Source of the DNA: Bacteroidales bacterium
Lineage (GTDB): Bacteria; Bacteroidota; Bacteroidia; Bacteroidales; UBA932
Reading direction: 5' to 3'
NCBI GenBank assembly: GCA_017450165.1
Contig: JAFSWO010000056.1
Span: forward strand, 1-64,000
Length of the DNA: 64,000 nt
The position numbers and the translations under genes were made by a program. The notes under the pieces were generated by a model. That model saw only the letters and a program-made list of their open reading frames with translations. It was not told where the DNA came from and did no database searches. This document shows positions 43,918 to 51,691 of this stretch, piece after piece (the stretch's first letter is position 1; every line of letters starts with the position of its first letter).

Positions 43918-43954
43918 AAAAAAATGGCTGGCCCCACAGGGTCAGCCATTTTTT
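43918..43954. terminator. Bidirectional terminator between lipoprotein and higA
   Basis: AAAATGGCTG pairs with CAGCCATTTT around a CCC/GGG inner stem. A-runs and T-runs on the two sides make it usable from both strands. Its arms are almost the same as those of the terminator at 39398-39432. Confidence 0.85.
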
Positions 43955-43959
43955 ATCAT

Positions 43960-44325
43960 TTACACACCCAGAACGATGGCGGGATTGATGTCGAGTTTCT
44001 GAGAAATGGTTCTCGCCTGCTTGAGAGTAGGTTCGCTCTTGCCTGAGATGATTTCACTGACCTTTGACTGGTTCATCCCCAAAAGAGCAGCAAGCGCGCG
44101 CTGGTTCAGGCCAAGTTCATACATCCTGAGTTTCAGGACCTCTATCAAAGATGGCTTTCTGATGGGATAATGCTCATCCTCATAGTCGGCGACAAGATTG
44201 GATAGCAGAACCAACTCAACGTTATTGACATCTTTTTCCGGGGTATCATCATTCACGATCTTCAATAATTCGTTGATTCGCTGCATAGCAGAATTGTACT
44301 GCATCTCATTTTCAATTCGCGTCAT
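43960..44325 (-). CDS. higA: HigA-family antitoxin
   Basis: 121 aa. The N-terminal half (residues 1-60) is acidic and helical. The C-terminal XRE-type helix-turn-helix reads LGLNQRALAALLGMNQSKVSEIISGK. It follows the HigB-like toxin gene by 2 nt, the toxin-first order typical of higBA. It should bind its toxin and repress the pair from the operator region at 44675-44691. Confidence 0.9.
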   Translation of the reverse strand: MTRIENEMQYNSAMQRINELLKIVNDDTPEKDVNNVELVLLSNLVADYEDEHYPIRKPSLIEVLKLRMYELGLNQRALAALLGMNQSKVSEIISGKSEPTLKQARTISQKLDINPAIVLGV

Positions 44326-44327
44326 AA

Positions 44328-44624
44328 CTATATGTTTTTGATGTCCTGAATTCGTTCATATTCCTGGTGTGTTCCGACAAAACGGATGTATACCATTTTG
44401 TTCTTAAACAGTACCAGAGCCACCAAGCGAAATCTGTTTCCCTTGATATTGAAAACATATCGATTGTTCCCCACGGAATCAACAGAATGGAACGTCTTTT
44501 TGATATGTGCGAACATCTTCCATTCGGCATCTTCTGTCCTTTCGAACCAATCTTCAAGCGCTGTTTTCGCGTCGCTATGCTCAGTATAAAACTGAACAAG
44601 TGCCTTTTTTGCAATAACTCTCAT
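44328..44624 (-). CDS. higB: HigB-family mRNA interferase toxin
   Basis: 98 aa. VFNIKGNRFRLVALVLFKN and VYIRFVGTHQEYERIQDI are the hallmarks of the HigB (PF09907-type) RelE-like fold. Such toxins cleave mRNA at the ribosome. The upstream half contains ALEDWFERTEDAEWKMFAHI. The promoter at 44640-44669 reads straight into it. It sits at the left edge of the restriction-modification island. Confidence 0.9.
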   Translation of the reverse strand: MRVIAKKALVQFYTEHSDAKTALEDWFERTEDAEWKMFAHIKKTFHSVDSVGNNRYVFNIKGNRFRLVALVLFKNKMVYIRFVGTHQEYERIQDIKNI

Positions 44625-44639
44625 ATGTCATTGACTCCA

Positions 44640-44669
44640 CAAAAGTAATACAATTATCTAAATTCACAA
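44640..44669 (-). promoter_or_regulatory. higBA promoter
   Basis: On the minus strand the -7 box TACTTTTG (44640-44647) and TTG (44667-44669) are 19 bases apart. The toxin ATG is 15 nt downstream. Confidence 0.75.
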
Positions 44670-44674
44670 AGTAA

Positions 44675-44691
44675 TTTCTAAATTTTAGAAA
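44675..44691. promoter_or_regulatory. Perfect inverted repeat, candidate HigA operator
   Basis: TTTCTAAA-T-TTTAGAAA is an 8-bp perfect palindrome with a 1-nt centre, 5 bp upstream of the TTG of the higBA promoter. Its position fits autoregulation by HigA. Confidence 0.5.
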
Positions 44692-44748
44692 ATTTCACGT
44701 CACTAATTTCTATGATTCGCCCAAGATAGCTCGCTTCTCCATACACTG

Positions 44749-44800
44749 GTGACCATTCCGGACAATTTACGTCCGGGCATGCGTATTTGGTCAAAATGCG
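44749..44800 (-). repeat. 52-bp dispersed repeat, copy 2
   Basis: Minus-strand copy of the element at 4905-4956 (46/52 identical). It lies between the divergent higBA and hsdM promoters and is oriented toward higBA. This copy has CCGGAC-GTAAATT-GTCCGG, a perfect 6-bp hairpin; copy 1 keeps the right arm but not the left. Confidence 0.8.
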
Positions 44801-44857
44801 AAAATCAAGAAAACGAGAAAATATTTTGAAAATGATTCGGCGGCTTATCTCTACTAC

Positions 44858-44888
44858 TTGGAAATGAGGGTATTTTTTGCCATATTTG
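44858..44888 (+). promoter_or_regulatory. Promoter of the type I restriction-modification operon
   Basis: TTG (44858-44860), 20 bases, then CATATTTG (44881-44888), one base off TAnnTTTG. The hsdM ATG is 42 nt downstream. Confidence 0.6.
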
Positions 44889-44930
44889 TAGTTGAAATCA
44901 CGTCGAACGGGAACAATAAGAATCGCAATA

Positions 44931-46436
44931 ATGGCAAAAACTAACACAGCCGACGTAGGCTTTGAAAGACAGATTTGGTCTGCGGCAGACAAACTGAGAG
45001 GTAGTATGGATGCATCTGAGTATAAGCATGTTGTACTCGGATTGATTTTTCTGAAATACATCTCGGATCGTTTCGAACAACGCCATAACGAACTCGTTGC
45101 CGAGGGTTATGGGATGGAAGAAGACAAAGATGAATACACAAGTCAGGGTATATTCTGGGTCCCTCAAGAAGCTCGCTGGGAAGTAATTGCCTCCAATGCT
45201 CACGCCCCTGAAGTCGGTATCATCATAGATGAGGCCATGCGCCTGATTGAGAGGGAAAACAATCGCCTAAAAGGAATCCTTCCTAAGAATTTCGCGCGTC
45301 CCGAATTGGATAAGCAGCGACTTGGCGATGTCGTGGATCTCTTCACCAATATCAACATGAAGGAGCATGGCGACAGCAAAGACATCCTTGGCCGTACATA
45401 CGAATACTGTCTTTCGATGTTCGCTTCCTCAGAAGGAAAGAATGCCGGAGAATTCTATACGCCCTCCTGTATCGTCCGCACCCTTGTCGAGGTCCTAAAA
45501 CCTTATCATGGACGTGTTTTCGACCCTGCTTGCGGTTCCGGCGGCATGTTTGTGCAGTCCGCCCAATTTATTGAGCGCCATCAAGGCCAGATTAACAACA
45601 TTTCCGTCTTTGGGCAGGAGAGTAATCCCACCACATGGAAAATGGCGCAGATGAATCTGGCGATTCGCGGAATTGAAGCAAATCTGGGAGAGGCAAATGC
45701 CGATTCTTTCTTAAAGGACCAGCATCCTCAACTAAAGGCCGATTTTGTAATGGCCAATCCGCCATTCAATATGAGCGACTGGGGCGCCGACAAACTCCAG
45801 GATGATGTCCGCTGGAAATACGGTATTCCCCCAGCTGGAAACGCGAACTTTGCTTGGCTACAGCACATGATTCATCACCTCAATCCAGTCGGAAAGATTG
45901 GCATGGTGCTCGCTAACGGTTCACTCTCTTCTCAGAGTGGAGGTGAAGGAACCATTCGTGAAAACATCCTGAAGGCCGACCTTGTTGAATGTATCGTAGC
46001 ACTACCCGGCCAGCTTTTCTATTCCACTGGTATCCCCGTTTCTCTCTGGTTTCTAAACAGAGCAAAGAAACAGCCTGGCAAGACGCTATTCATTGATGCC
46101 CGTAATCTGGGGACCATGGTCACTCGCCGTCTTCGTGAACTTACAGAAGAAGATATCATGAAGATTGCTGGGACCTATGACAAATACGTTGAAGGAACGC
46201 TGGAAAACGAAAAGGGCTTCTGCGCAGTTGCGACCCTTGAGGAGATTGCTAAACAGGACTACATCCTCACGCCCGGTCGCTATGTAGGCATTGCTGAAAC
46301 CGAGGATGATGGTGAGCCCTTTGAGGAGAAGATGACACGCCTCACTGGCGAGCTTTCCGAGATGTTCAAGAAGTCTCACGAACTGGAGGAAGAAATCCGC
46401 AAGCAACTTGCCTCAATAGGTTTTGAACTGAAATAA
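44931..46436 (+). CDS. hsdM: Type I restriction-modification methyltransferase subunit
   Basis: 501 aa from ATG 44931 (MAKTNTADVGFERQIW). The N-terminal HsdM helical domain includes ADKLRGSMDASEYKHVVLGLIFLKYISDRF. SAM motif I is FDPACGSGGMFV (about residue 197) and motif IV NPPF (residues 276-279), giving an N6-adenine methyltransferase. AGEFYTPSCIVRTLVEVL is also characteristic. It methylates the site chosen by the HsdS subunit and is needed for restriction by HsdR. The stop overlaps an upstream start option of the recombinase by one base. Confidence 0.96.
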   Translation: MAKTNTADVGFERQIWSAADKLRGSMDASEYKHVVLGLIFLKYISDRFEQRHNELVAEGYGMEEDKDEYTSQGIFWVPQEARWEVIASNAHAPEVGIIIDEAMRLIERENNRLKGILPKNFARPELDKQRLGDVVDLFTNINMKEHGDSKDILGRTYEYCLSMFASSEGKNAGEFYTPSCIVRTLVEVLKPYHGRVFDPACGSGGMFVQSAQFIERHQGQINNISVFGQESNPTTWKMAQMNLAIRGIEANLGEANADSFLKDQHPQLKADFVMANPPFNMSDWGADKLQDDVRWKYGIPPAGNANFAWLQHMIHHLNPVGKIGMVLANGSLSSQSGGEGTIRENILKADLVECIVALPGQLFYSTGIPVSLWFLNRAKKQPGKTLFIDARNLGTMVTRRLRELTEEDIMKIAGTYDKYVEGTLENEKGFCAVATLEEIAKQDYILTPGRYVGIAETEDDGEPFEEKMTRLTGELSEMFKKSHELEEEIRKQLASIGFELK

Positions 46437-46474
46437 TGTATTTTATCCTCTTTGTTCAATTTAACACAGAGGAT

Positions 46475-47467
46475 ATGAAAGAAACATTTATCACCCAGAT
46501 TACCGAGGCGATGTCCGGAACATTGACAGTAGACCAGATGACCCAGCTGAGCAGCGTCTTATTGCAGACGCTCTCCAGTTATACGCTCATCGATGAAGGT
46601 GGCAAAGTTCAGGAAGACATTGTCACCAATACCCGCCTATTGGAGATATTCCTATCTGCTAAGTTGGTGGAAGGCTGTTCGTCCAAAACAATCAAATACT
46701 ACGAAACCACGATTCGACAACTGTTCAAGTACATGCCCCGAGCGGTCAAGGACTATACGACTGACGATCTTAGAGCCTACTTGGCAGTTTTCCAGAAGAA
46801 GCACAAATCCAGCAAGGTCACCATTGACAACATCCGCAGAATCTTCTCATCCTTCTTCTCCTGGCTAGAAGATGAAGATTTCATCCTGAAAAGCCCCGTC
46901 CGCCGCATCCACAAGGTCAAAACCGGTGAGCAAGTGAAGGAGACAATCTCGGATGAAAACATGGAAATTCTGCGGGACAACTGCAAGAATATCCGCGACT
47001 TAGCCATCATTGACCTACTCTCCTCAACCGGTATGCGTGTAGGCGAATTGGTCAAACTCAACCGGGCGGATGTCAATTTCAACGAGCGTGAATGCATTGT
47101 CTTCGGTAAAGGCAACAAGGAACGTGTCGTTTACTTCAACGCACGGGCAAAGATTCACTTGCAGCAGTATCTCAAAGGCCGCAAGGACAAGAATCCGGCT
47201 CTGTTTGTAACGCTGGATAAACCTCACGAGCGCCTCCAGATTTCGGGCGTCGAGGTCCGCCTCCGCCAATTGGGCCGCAACCTCAAAGTGCCGCGCATAC
47301 ATCCCCACAAGTTCCGCCGTACGTTGGCCACGATGGCCATTGACAAGGGTATGCCCGTGGAGCAGGTACAGAAGCTTCTGGGCCACGTCAAGATTGATAC
47401 CACCATGCGCTACGCAATGGTGAACCAGACTAACGTCAAGCTTTCACACCGCAAGTTTATCGCCTGA
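46475..47467 (+). CDS. Tyrosine recombinase of the hsdS array
   Basis: 330 aa from ATG 46475 (MKETFITQITEAMSG); an upstream ATG at 46436 would add 13 hydrophobic residues. The N-terminal SAM-like domain covers about residues 55-140. The catalytic residues are Arg in STGMRVGEL, His-x-x-Arg in HPHKFRRT, His in LLGHVKID and the nucleophile Tyr in TMRYA. Recombinases placed between hsdM and hsdS genes are known to shuffle specificity genes in several phyla. Here four copies of a 12-bp near-palindrome lie downstream. The stop overlaps the start of the first hsdS fragment (TGATG). Confidence 0.93.
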   Translation: MKETFITQITEAMSGTLTVDQMTQLSSVLLQTLSSYTLIDEGGKVQEDIVTNTRLLEIFLSAKLVEGCSSKTIKYYETTIRQLFKYMPRAVKDYTTDDLRAYLAVFQKKHKSSKVTIDNIRRIFSSFFSWLEDEDFILKSPVRRIHKVKTGEQVKETISDENMEILRDNCKNIRDLAIIDLLSSTGMRVGELVKLNRADVNFNERECIVFGKGNKERVVYFNARAKIHLQQYLKGRKDKNPALFVTLDKPHERLQISGVEVRLRQLGRNLKVPRIHPHKFRRTLATMAIDKGMPVEQVQKLLGHVKIDTTMRYAMVNQTNVKLSHRKFIA

Positions 47468-48273
47468 TGACCGCACTTCACGCATACAGCCATCATAGGC
47501 GCCGTTTCTTGACTGCAAAGAGGCCAAGAAATCATAATTTAGAGGAGCAAGCGCAGGCACTGTATAAGTCTTGGTTCATTGACTTTGAGCCGTTTAAGGA
47601 CGGAAATTTCATAGATTCGGAGCTCGGGATGATTCCGGAAGGGTGGCGTGTTGGCAGAATTGCAGATATAGTTGCTGACGCATATAACGGCGATTGGGGG
47701 AAAGAAGATTTAACAGGATCTTTTACCAAGCGCGTCTTCTGTATTCGAGGGGCAGACATTCCGTCCCTGCGTGTTGGCAGTTCTGGTAAAATGCCAATCA
47801 GGTTCATACAGGATAAACACTTCCAATCGAAGTATTTGAAAAACGGTGACATTGTAGTTGAAATATCAGGGGGATCCCCAACTCAATCAACGGGTCGTTA
47901 TTGTCGCATCTCAAAATCATTAGTTGAAAGATATGACAGTTCTCTGATCTGCACGAATTTCTGTAAAGCCGTTCGTCCCCTTGACGGCTACTCGTTCTTT
48001 CTCTCTCTCTTGTGGGATCATTTGTATAATAACGGAGTGATGTTCTCCTATGAGAACGGAACTACCGGAATTAAGAATTTGGACTTGGCGGGCCTACTTG
48101 CTGGGGAGCCAGTTGTGATACCTACTTACGATATAGTCCAGTCTTTCTCAACGTTGATTTCATCTTTGAATCATCAAGTTTTATTCAATGGCCATGAGAA
48201 TGAGCAGTTGGCAGCACAGAGAGATGCGCTTTTGCCAAAACTAATGAGTAACTCTATTAATTTGACCTGCTAA
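47467..48273 (+). CDS. hsdS: HsdS fragment, second half only
   Basis: 268 aa. About 22 unrelated residues (MTALHAYSHHRRRF) lead into NHNLEEQAQALYKSWFIDFE, the central conserved region of HsdS. One target-recognition domain (TRD2) follows (GMIPEGWRVGRIADIVADAY) and a C-terminal conserved helix (NEQLAAQRDALLPKLMS). TRD1 is missing, so it cannot specify a normal bipartite site alone. The break is at the core repeat 47529-47540. The matching lone first half lies at 51683-52252. Its TAA is part of the 5' repeat of the next gene. Confidence 0.85.
   Translation: MTALHAYSHHRRRFLTAKRPRNHNLEEQAQALYKSWFIDFEPFKDGNFIDSELGMIPEGWRVGRIADIVADAYNGDWGKEDLTGSFTKRVFCIRGADIPSLRVGSSGKMPIRFIQDKHFQSKYLKNGDIVVEISGGSPTQSTGRYCRISKSLVERYDSSLICTNFCKAVRPLDGYSFFLSLLWDHLYNNGVMFSYENGTTGIKNLDLAGLLAGEPVVIPTYDIVQSFSTLISSLNHQVLFNGHENEQLAAQRDALLPKLMSNSINLTC
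47529..47540 (+). repeat. hsdS core repeat A (AAATCATAATTT)
   Basis: A 12-bp near-palindrome (one mismatched pair of positions) coding for NHNL in HsdS. Its right flank matches copy C (AGAGGA-CA-GC), its left flank matches none of the others. Same frame and orientation as copies B, C and D. Confidence 0.85.
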
Positions 48274-48292
48274 ATTCTCATTTATGGAAGAG
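48271..48292 (+). repeat. hsdS 5' repeat, copy 1
   Basis: A 22-bp identical repeat beginning TAAATTCTCATTTATGG. It contains the upstream gene's TAA and the next hsdS ATG (48284). The same 22 bp occur at 50538 and 51670, all in direct orientation. Confidence 0.85.
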
Positions 48293-49444
48293 TGGAAATC
48301 ATATAAACTGAGTGAAATATGCGACCTGATACCAGGGTTTGCATTTAAGAGCGCAGACTTTGGTGATTACACCACTAAGGCCATAAAAATTGGTGACATC
48401 CAGCCTCCTTATGTAAATAGAGAGTCTATGAGTGGTGTCAACATCAATGTCTACGACAAAAAGAAACTTTCTAAATATCTGGTCAAACGAGGCGATTTCG
48501 TACTTGCAATGACGGGGGCTACAATTGGGAAGATTGGGAGATATATAGAAAATGAGCCAGCATATCTCAATCAACGTGTCCTTTTATTTAGGCCACATAA
48601 AAGTGTTAATCCTCATTTTGTCTACTATTCACTTCTATCACCTGTATTTCAAAAGTACGTAGTTAACCATATTGACAGCGAAACAGCCCAACCAAATATC
48701 AGTGGTCGCTCAGTGTCTGGTTATGAGATTACTTTGCCATGTAGGAAGGAGCAAGACAGGATTGCCTCGATACTTTCCTCGATTGATGAAAAAATTGAGC
48801 TCAACACACGCATAAATCATAATTTACTGGATATAGCCCAATCCTTATTTAATGAGCACGTTGCTAAAAACTCCGCTGGGCTCGAAAACGGCGCACTCAC
48901 TGATATCGCCACTTACCTAAACGGTATAGCAATGCAAAAGTATCCTGTTAAGGATATAGAGGCTGGTCTCCATGTGTTGAAAATCAAAGAGTTAGGTCAA
49001 GGTTTTTGTGATGAGAACAGCGACAAATGTACTTCTGCTATTCCCGATCAGTATATCATAAAAGATGGTGATATCATTTTTTCATGGTCGGGGACACTTT
49101 TAGTTGATTATTGGTGTGGTGGGATATGCGGGTTAAACCAACATTTATTCAAAGTCAGTTCCAATTGTTTTCCCAGCTGGTTTATTTATTTTTGGACAAA
49201 TCATCACCTTGACCGCTTTAAAAGAATAGCACAGGATAAAGCGGTTACCATGGGACACATTCGAAAGACTGATCTAGAACAAGCTAAAGTTTTTATCCCG
49301 CAAGAAGGTGACCTTAGAGAACTGGATCACCTGATCGGACCGTTAATGAAAGAGTTTGTTCAACGACGTCTAGAAAATAGAAAAATTAAAATTGTTCGTG
49401 ACAAGCTTTTATCTTTTTTATTATCAGAAAGACTTGCTATTTAG
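48284..49444 (+). CDS. hsdS: Type I restriction-modification specificity subunit, complete
   Basis: 386 aa with two TRDs. TRD1 starts EEWKSYKLSEICDLIPG and ends at the coiled-coil spacer IASILSSIDEKIELNTRINHNL. TRD2 runs from about residue 200 (GALTDIATYLNGIAMQK) to the C-terminal helix (IKIVRDKLLSFLLSERL). The central region after the core repeat (LDIAQSLFNEH) differs from the LEEQA type of the other genes. Complete, so a possible active specificity gene, although it is second in line after the recombinase. It is AT-rich compared with the flanking chromosome. Confidence 0.93.
   Translation: MEEWKSYKLSEICDLIPGFAFKSADFGDYTTKAIKIGDIQPPYVNRESMSGVNINVYDKKKLSKYLVKRGDFVLAMTGATIGKIGRYIENEPAYLNQRVLLFRPHKSVNPHFVYYSLLSPVFQKYVVNHIDSETAQPNISGRSVSGYEITLPCRKEQDRIASILSSIDEKIELNTRINHNLLDIAQSLFNEHVAKNSAGLENGALTDIATYLNGIAMQKYPVKDIEAGLHVLKIKELGQGFCDENSDKCTSAIPDQYIIKDGDIIFSWSGTLLVDYWCGGICGLNQHLFKVSSNCFPSWFIYFWTNHHLDRFKRIAQDKAVTMGHIRKTDLEQAKVFIPQEGDLRELDHLIGPLMKEFVQRRLENRKIKIVRDKLLSFLLSERLAI
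48814..48825 (+). repeat. hsdS core repeat B (AAATCATAATTT)
   Basis: Identical 12-bp core inside the complete hsdS at 48284. The left flank CGCAT is shared with copies C and D; the right flank (ACTGGATA) is unique. Confidence 0.85.
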
Positions 49445-49487
49445 GAGATAATTTCTTAAATTTAAGACTCTCAACAGCTTCATCATT

Positions 49488-50540
49488 ATGAGTGAGTTTG
49501 ATAAGTATATTAGGCAGGGTGAACCGGTTCAGGCTGAAAAAGCCCGCATTTGGCAGGTCGCTATTGGCCTTCAGGATGTCGATGGCTTGAAGACGTCTGA
49601 GTATCTTAAAGAAACGGCCGAGAAGCATATTGAAGGTGATATCTCTATTGATGAGGTTCGAGCACGTTTGGATAGTTATTATGAATCCAAAGCGGCGCGA
49701 GAAACCGCTGAAGAGAGAACGGAAGAAGCAGACAAAGTCTCTGCAGCCATTACTGCAATCCTATCTGAGAAGACATTTACGTTTTCTCCGGATTATTTAA
49801 TCTGCATTCATCGTCGTCTGTTTATGGGAATCTATAAGTTTGCCGGGCAGATCCGAAATTACAATATTAGTAAAAAGGAATGGGTGCTCGACGGAGCATC
49901 TGTATTATACTCTGATGCTTACATGATTCGGCAAACTTTAGAGTATGATTTCCGACAAGAAAAAGAGTTTTCCTATGCTGGCTTAACTACAACTGATTCG
50001 ATTAAACATCTTGCTAGTTTTATCTCCGGCATTTGGCAGATTCACGCTTTTGGAGAAGGGAATACCAGAACCACGGCCGTCTTTACCATCAAGTATCTGC
50101 GCAGTTTTGGCTTTAGTATTGACAACGACCTGTTCGAAAAGCACTCCTGGTATTTCCGTAATGCTCTGGTTCGGGCAAACTATAATAACCTAACAAAAGG
50201 CATCGTAGCAACTGATGAATATCTATTGCGTTTTTTCCGTAATCTTATTCTAGGAGAGAACAATACCTTATCTAATCGCGAGGTTCATATTGCTTCCCAA
50301 AGTATCAAAGGATCAGCGGCTAAGTCTCAAATTGATACTTTGAACTGTTCTTTAGAAGAGCTTGCGGTACTTAAGGCAATCCAAGAGAATCCTCATATTA
50401 CACAGGATGCGCTGAAAAACGTTATCCACAAATCTATCGCCACCGTAAAGAGACTGACAATAAGTCTTCAAGAAAAAGGGCTTCTTATACGTAAAAACGG
50501 GAAGCGCGATGGCTTTTGGGAAGTAATAACAGACTGCTAA
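49488..50540 (+). CDS. Fic-domain protein inside the hsdS array
   Basis: 350 aa. An N-terminal helical part (residues 1-80; IEGDISIDEVRARLDSYY) resembles VbhA-like antitoxin domains fused to Fic. The Fic domain follows, with motif HAFGEGNTRTTA (186-197), where the usual GNGR is GNTR. A winged-helix C-terminus (LEELAVLKAIQENPHITQDAL) comes last. Fic enzymes usually AMP-ylate target proteins; the catalytic His186 is present. The TAA is part of the 5' repeat of the next hsdS, so the gene lies within a repeat-bounded cassette (48271-50538). Its target and any link to restriction control are unknown. Confidence 0.9.
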   Translation: MSEFDKYIRQGEPVQAEKARIWQVAIGLQDVDGLKTSEYLKETAEKHIEGDISIDEVRARLDSYYESKAARETAEERTEEADKVSAAITAILSEKTFTFSPDYLICIHRRLFMGIYKFAGQIRNYNISKKEWVLDGASVLYSDAYMIRQTLEYDFRQEKEFSYAGLTTTDSIKHLASFISGIWQIHAFGEGNTRTTAVFTIKYLRSFGFSIDNDLFEKHSWYFRNALVRANYNNLTKGIVATDEYLLRFFRNLILGENNTLSNREVHIASQSIKGSAAKSQIDTLNCSLEELAVLKAIQENPHITQDALKNVIHKSIATVKRLTISLQEKGLLIRKNGKRDGFWEVITDC

Positions 50541-50559
50541 ATTCTCATTTATGGAAGAG
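50538..50559 (+). repeat. hsdS 5' repeat, copy 2
   Basis: Exact copy of the 22-bp element at 48271-48292, spanning the fic TAA and the hsdS ATG at 50551. Preceded by CTGC as in copy 1. Confidence 0.85.
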
Positions 50560-51663
50560 TGGAAAACATATAAACTTGGTGATCTAGTTAACCTTTATTC
50601 AGGTGGAACCCCGAATAAAAGCAAAGCTGGTTATTGGGGTGGCTCTATTCCATGGATCAGCGCCAAGTCTATGTATGAAGATTTTTTATCCACTTCTGAT
50701 TTATTCATCACAGAATCTGGGCTAAAGGCTGGAAGTAAACTAGCAAAAAAAGACACTATTCTTTTGCTTACTAGAGGGAGTGGCCTTTTCAATAGAATAC
50801 CAGTTTGTTGGACAGAGCGTGACCTAGCATTCAATCAGGATGTAAAGAACATTGTAAGTAAAGATGATAGTGTCCTTCTGAATCAATATCTTTATTATTG
50901 GCTATATGGCAATAAAGCAGGAATTACAGCTATTTTAGAGACTACCGGTATTGGCGCTGGGAAAATTGATACTGAGAGATTCCTTAGCTTGGATGTTTCG
51001 ATTCCGAGTGTAGATGAGCAAAACAGAATAATCAGGATTGTTGAACCAATCTTTGATAAAATTACCATCAACAATCGCATAAATCATAATTTAGAGGAAC
51101 AGGCCCTGGCCTTGTATGAGTTCTGGTTCGAAGATGATAATGAATGTAAAGCGTGGCCAGAAACAACACTGTCATCGTTTTTTAATGTAACAACAGGAAA
51201 AAAAGACGCCAACTTCTCAACGCCTGATGGTCCGTACCCTTTCTTTACGTGTGGTCAAACCCCATTAAGAGCGCCCTCCTACAGTTTTGATGGGAAAGCT
51301 ATTCTAATGGCTGGAAATGGAGACTTTAATGTAAAAAGGTATATCGGCAGATTTGAGGCATATCAACGGACTTATGTATTGATGCCTTATGAAGAAAAGT
51401 ATCTTTCTTTCCTATACTTGTTGATGAAAGTTCATCTGGGGGATATTACGGGCGGGAGTCGCGGGAGTGTTATAAAGTTTATCACCAAAGGAAATATTGC
51501 AGATTACTCTTTCAGGTTCCCTTCCTGTTGCATTGATGATAAACTTGCTGTTCTTAATTCATTATTTACGCAGATAGATGAACACAGTGCAGAAATAGAG
51601 TTTCTATCATCATTGAGAGATCAGTTATTACCCAAGTTGATTAACGGTGAATTGCATTGTTAG
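50551..51663 (+). CDS. hsdS: Type I restriction-modification specificity subunit, complete
   Basis: 370 aa. TRD1 has LYSGGTPNKSKAGYWGGSIPW, a very common HsdS opening, and WISAKSM. The spacer INNRINHNLEEQALALYEFW carries the core repeat C. TRD2 covers about residues 205-340 (NVTTGKKDANFSTPDGPYPF), and the C-terminal helix is LSSLRDQLLPKLINGE. The gene is complete. Its core junction combines the left flank of copy D with the right flank of copy A, which is the arrangement expected of the parental site. Confidence 0.93.
   Translation: MEEWKTYKLGDLVNLYSGGTPNKSKAGYWGGSIPWISAKSMYEDFLSTSDLFITESGLKAGSKLAKKDTILLLTRGSGLFNRIPVCWTERDLAFNQDVKNIVSKDDSVLLNQYLYYWLYGNKAGITAILETTGIGAGKIDTERFLSLDVSIPSVDEQNRIIRIVEPIFDKITINNRINHNLEEQALALYEFWFEDDNECKAWPETTLSSFFNVTTGKKDANFSTPDGPYPFFTCGQTPLRAPSYSFDGKAILMAGNGDFNVKRYIGRFEAYQRTYVLMPYEEKYLSFLYLLMKVHLGDITGGSRGSVIKFITKGNIADYSFRFPSCCIDDKLAVLNSLFTQIDEHSAEIEFLSSLRDQLLPKLINGELHC
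51081..51092 (+). repeat. hsdS core repeat C (AAATCATAATTT)
   Basis: Same 12-bp core. Left flank ACAATCGCAT equals that of copy D, right flank AGAGGAACAGG resembles that of copy A. It therefore looks like an unbroken site. Confidence 0.85.
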
Positions 51664-51669
51664 CGCTTA

Positions 51670-51691
51670 TAAATTCTCATTTATGGAAGAG
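51670..51691 (+). repeat. hsdS 5' repeat, copy 3
   Basis: Exact copy of the 22-bp element, containing the ATG at 51683. Here the upstream gene stops 7 nt earlier, outside the repeat. Confidence 0.85.
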
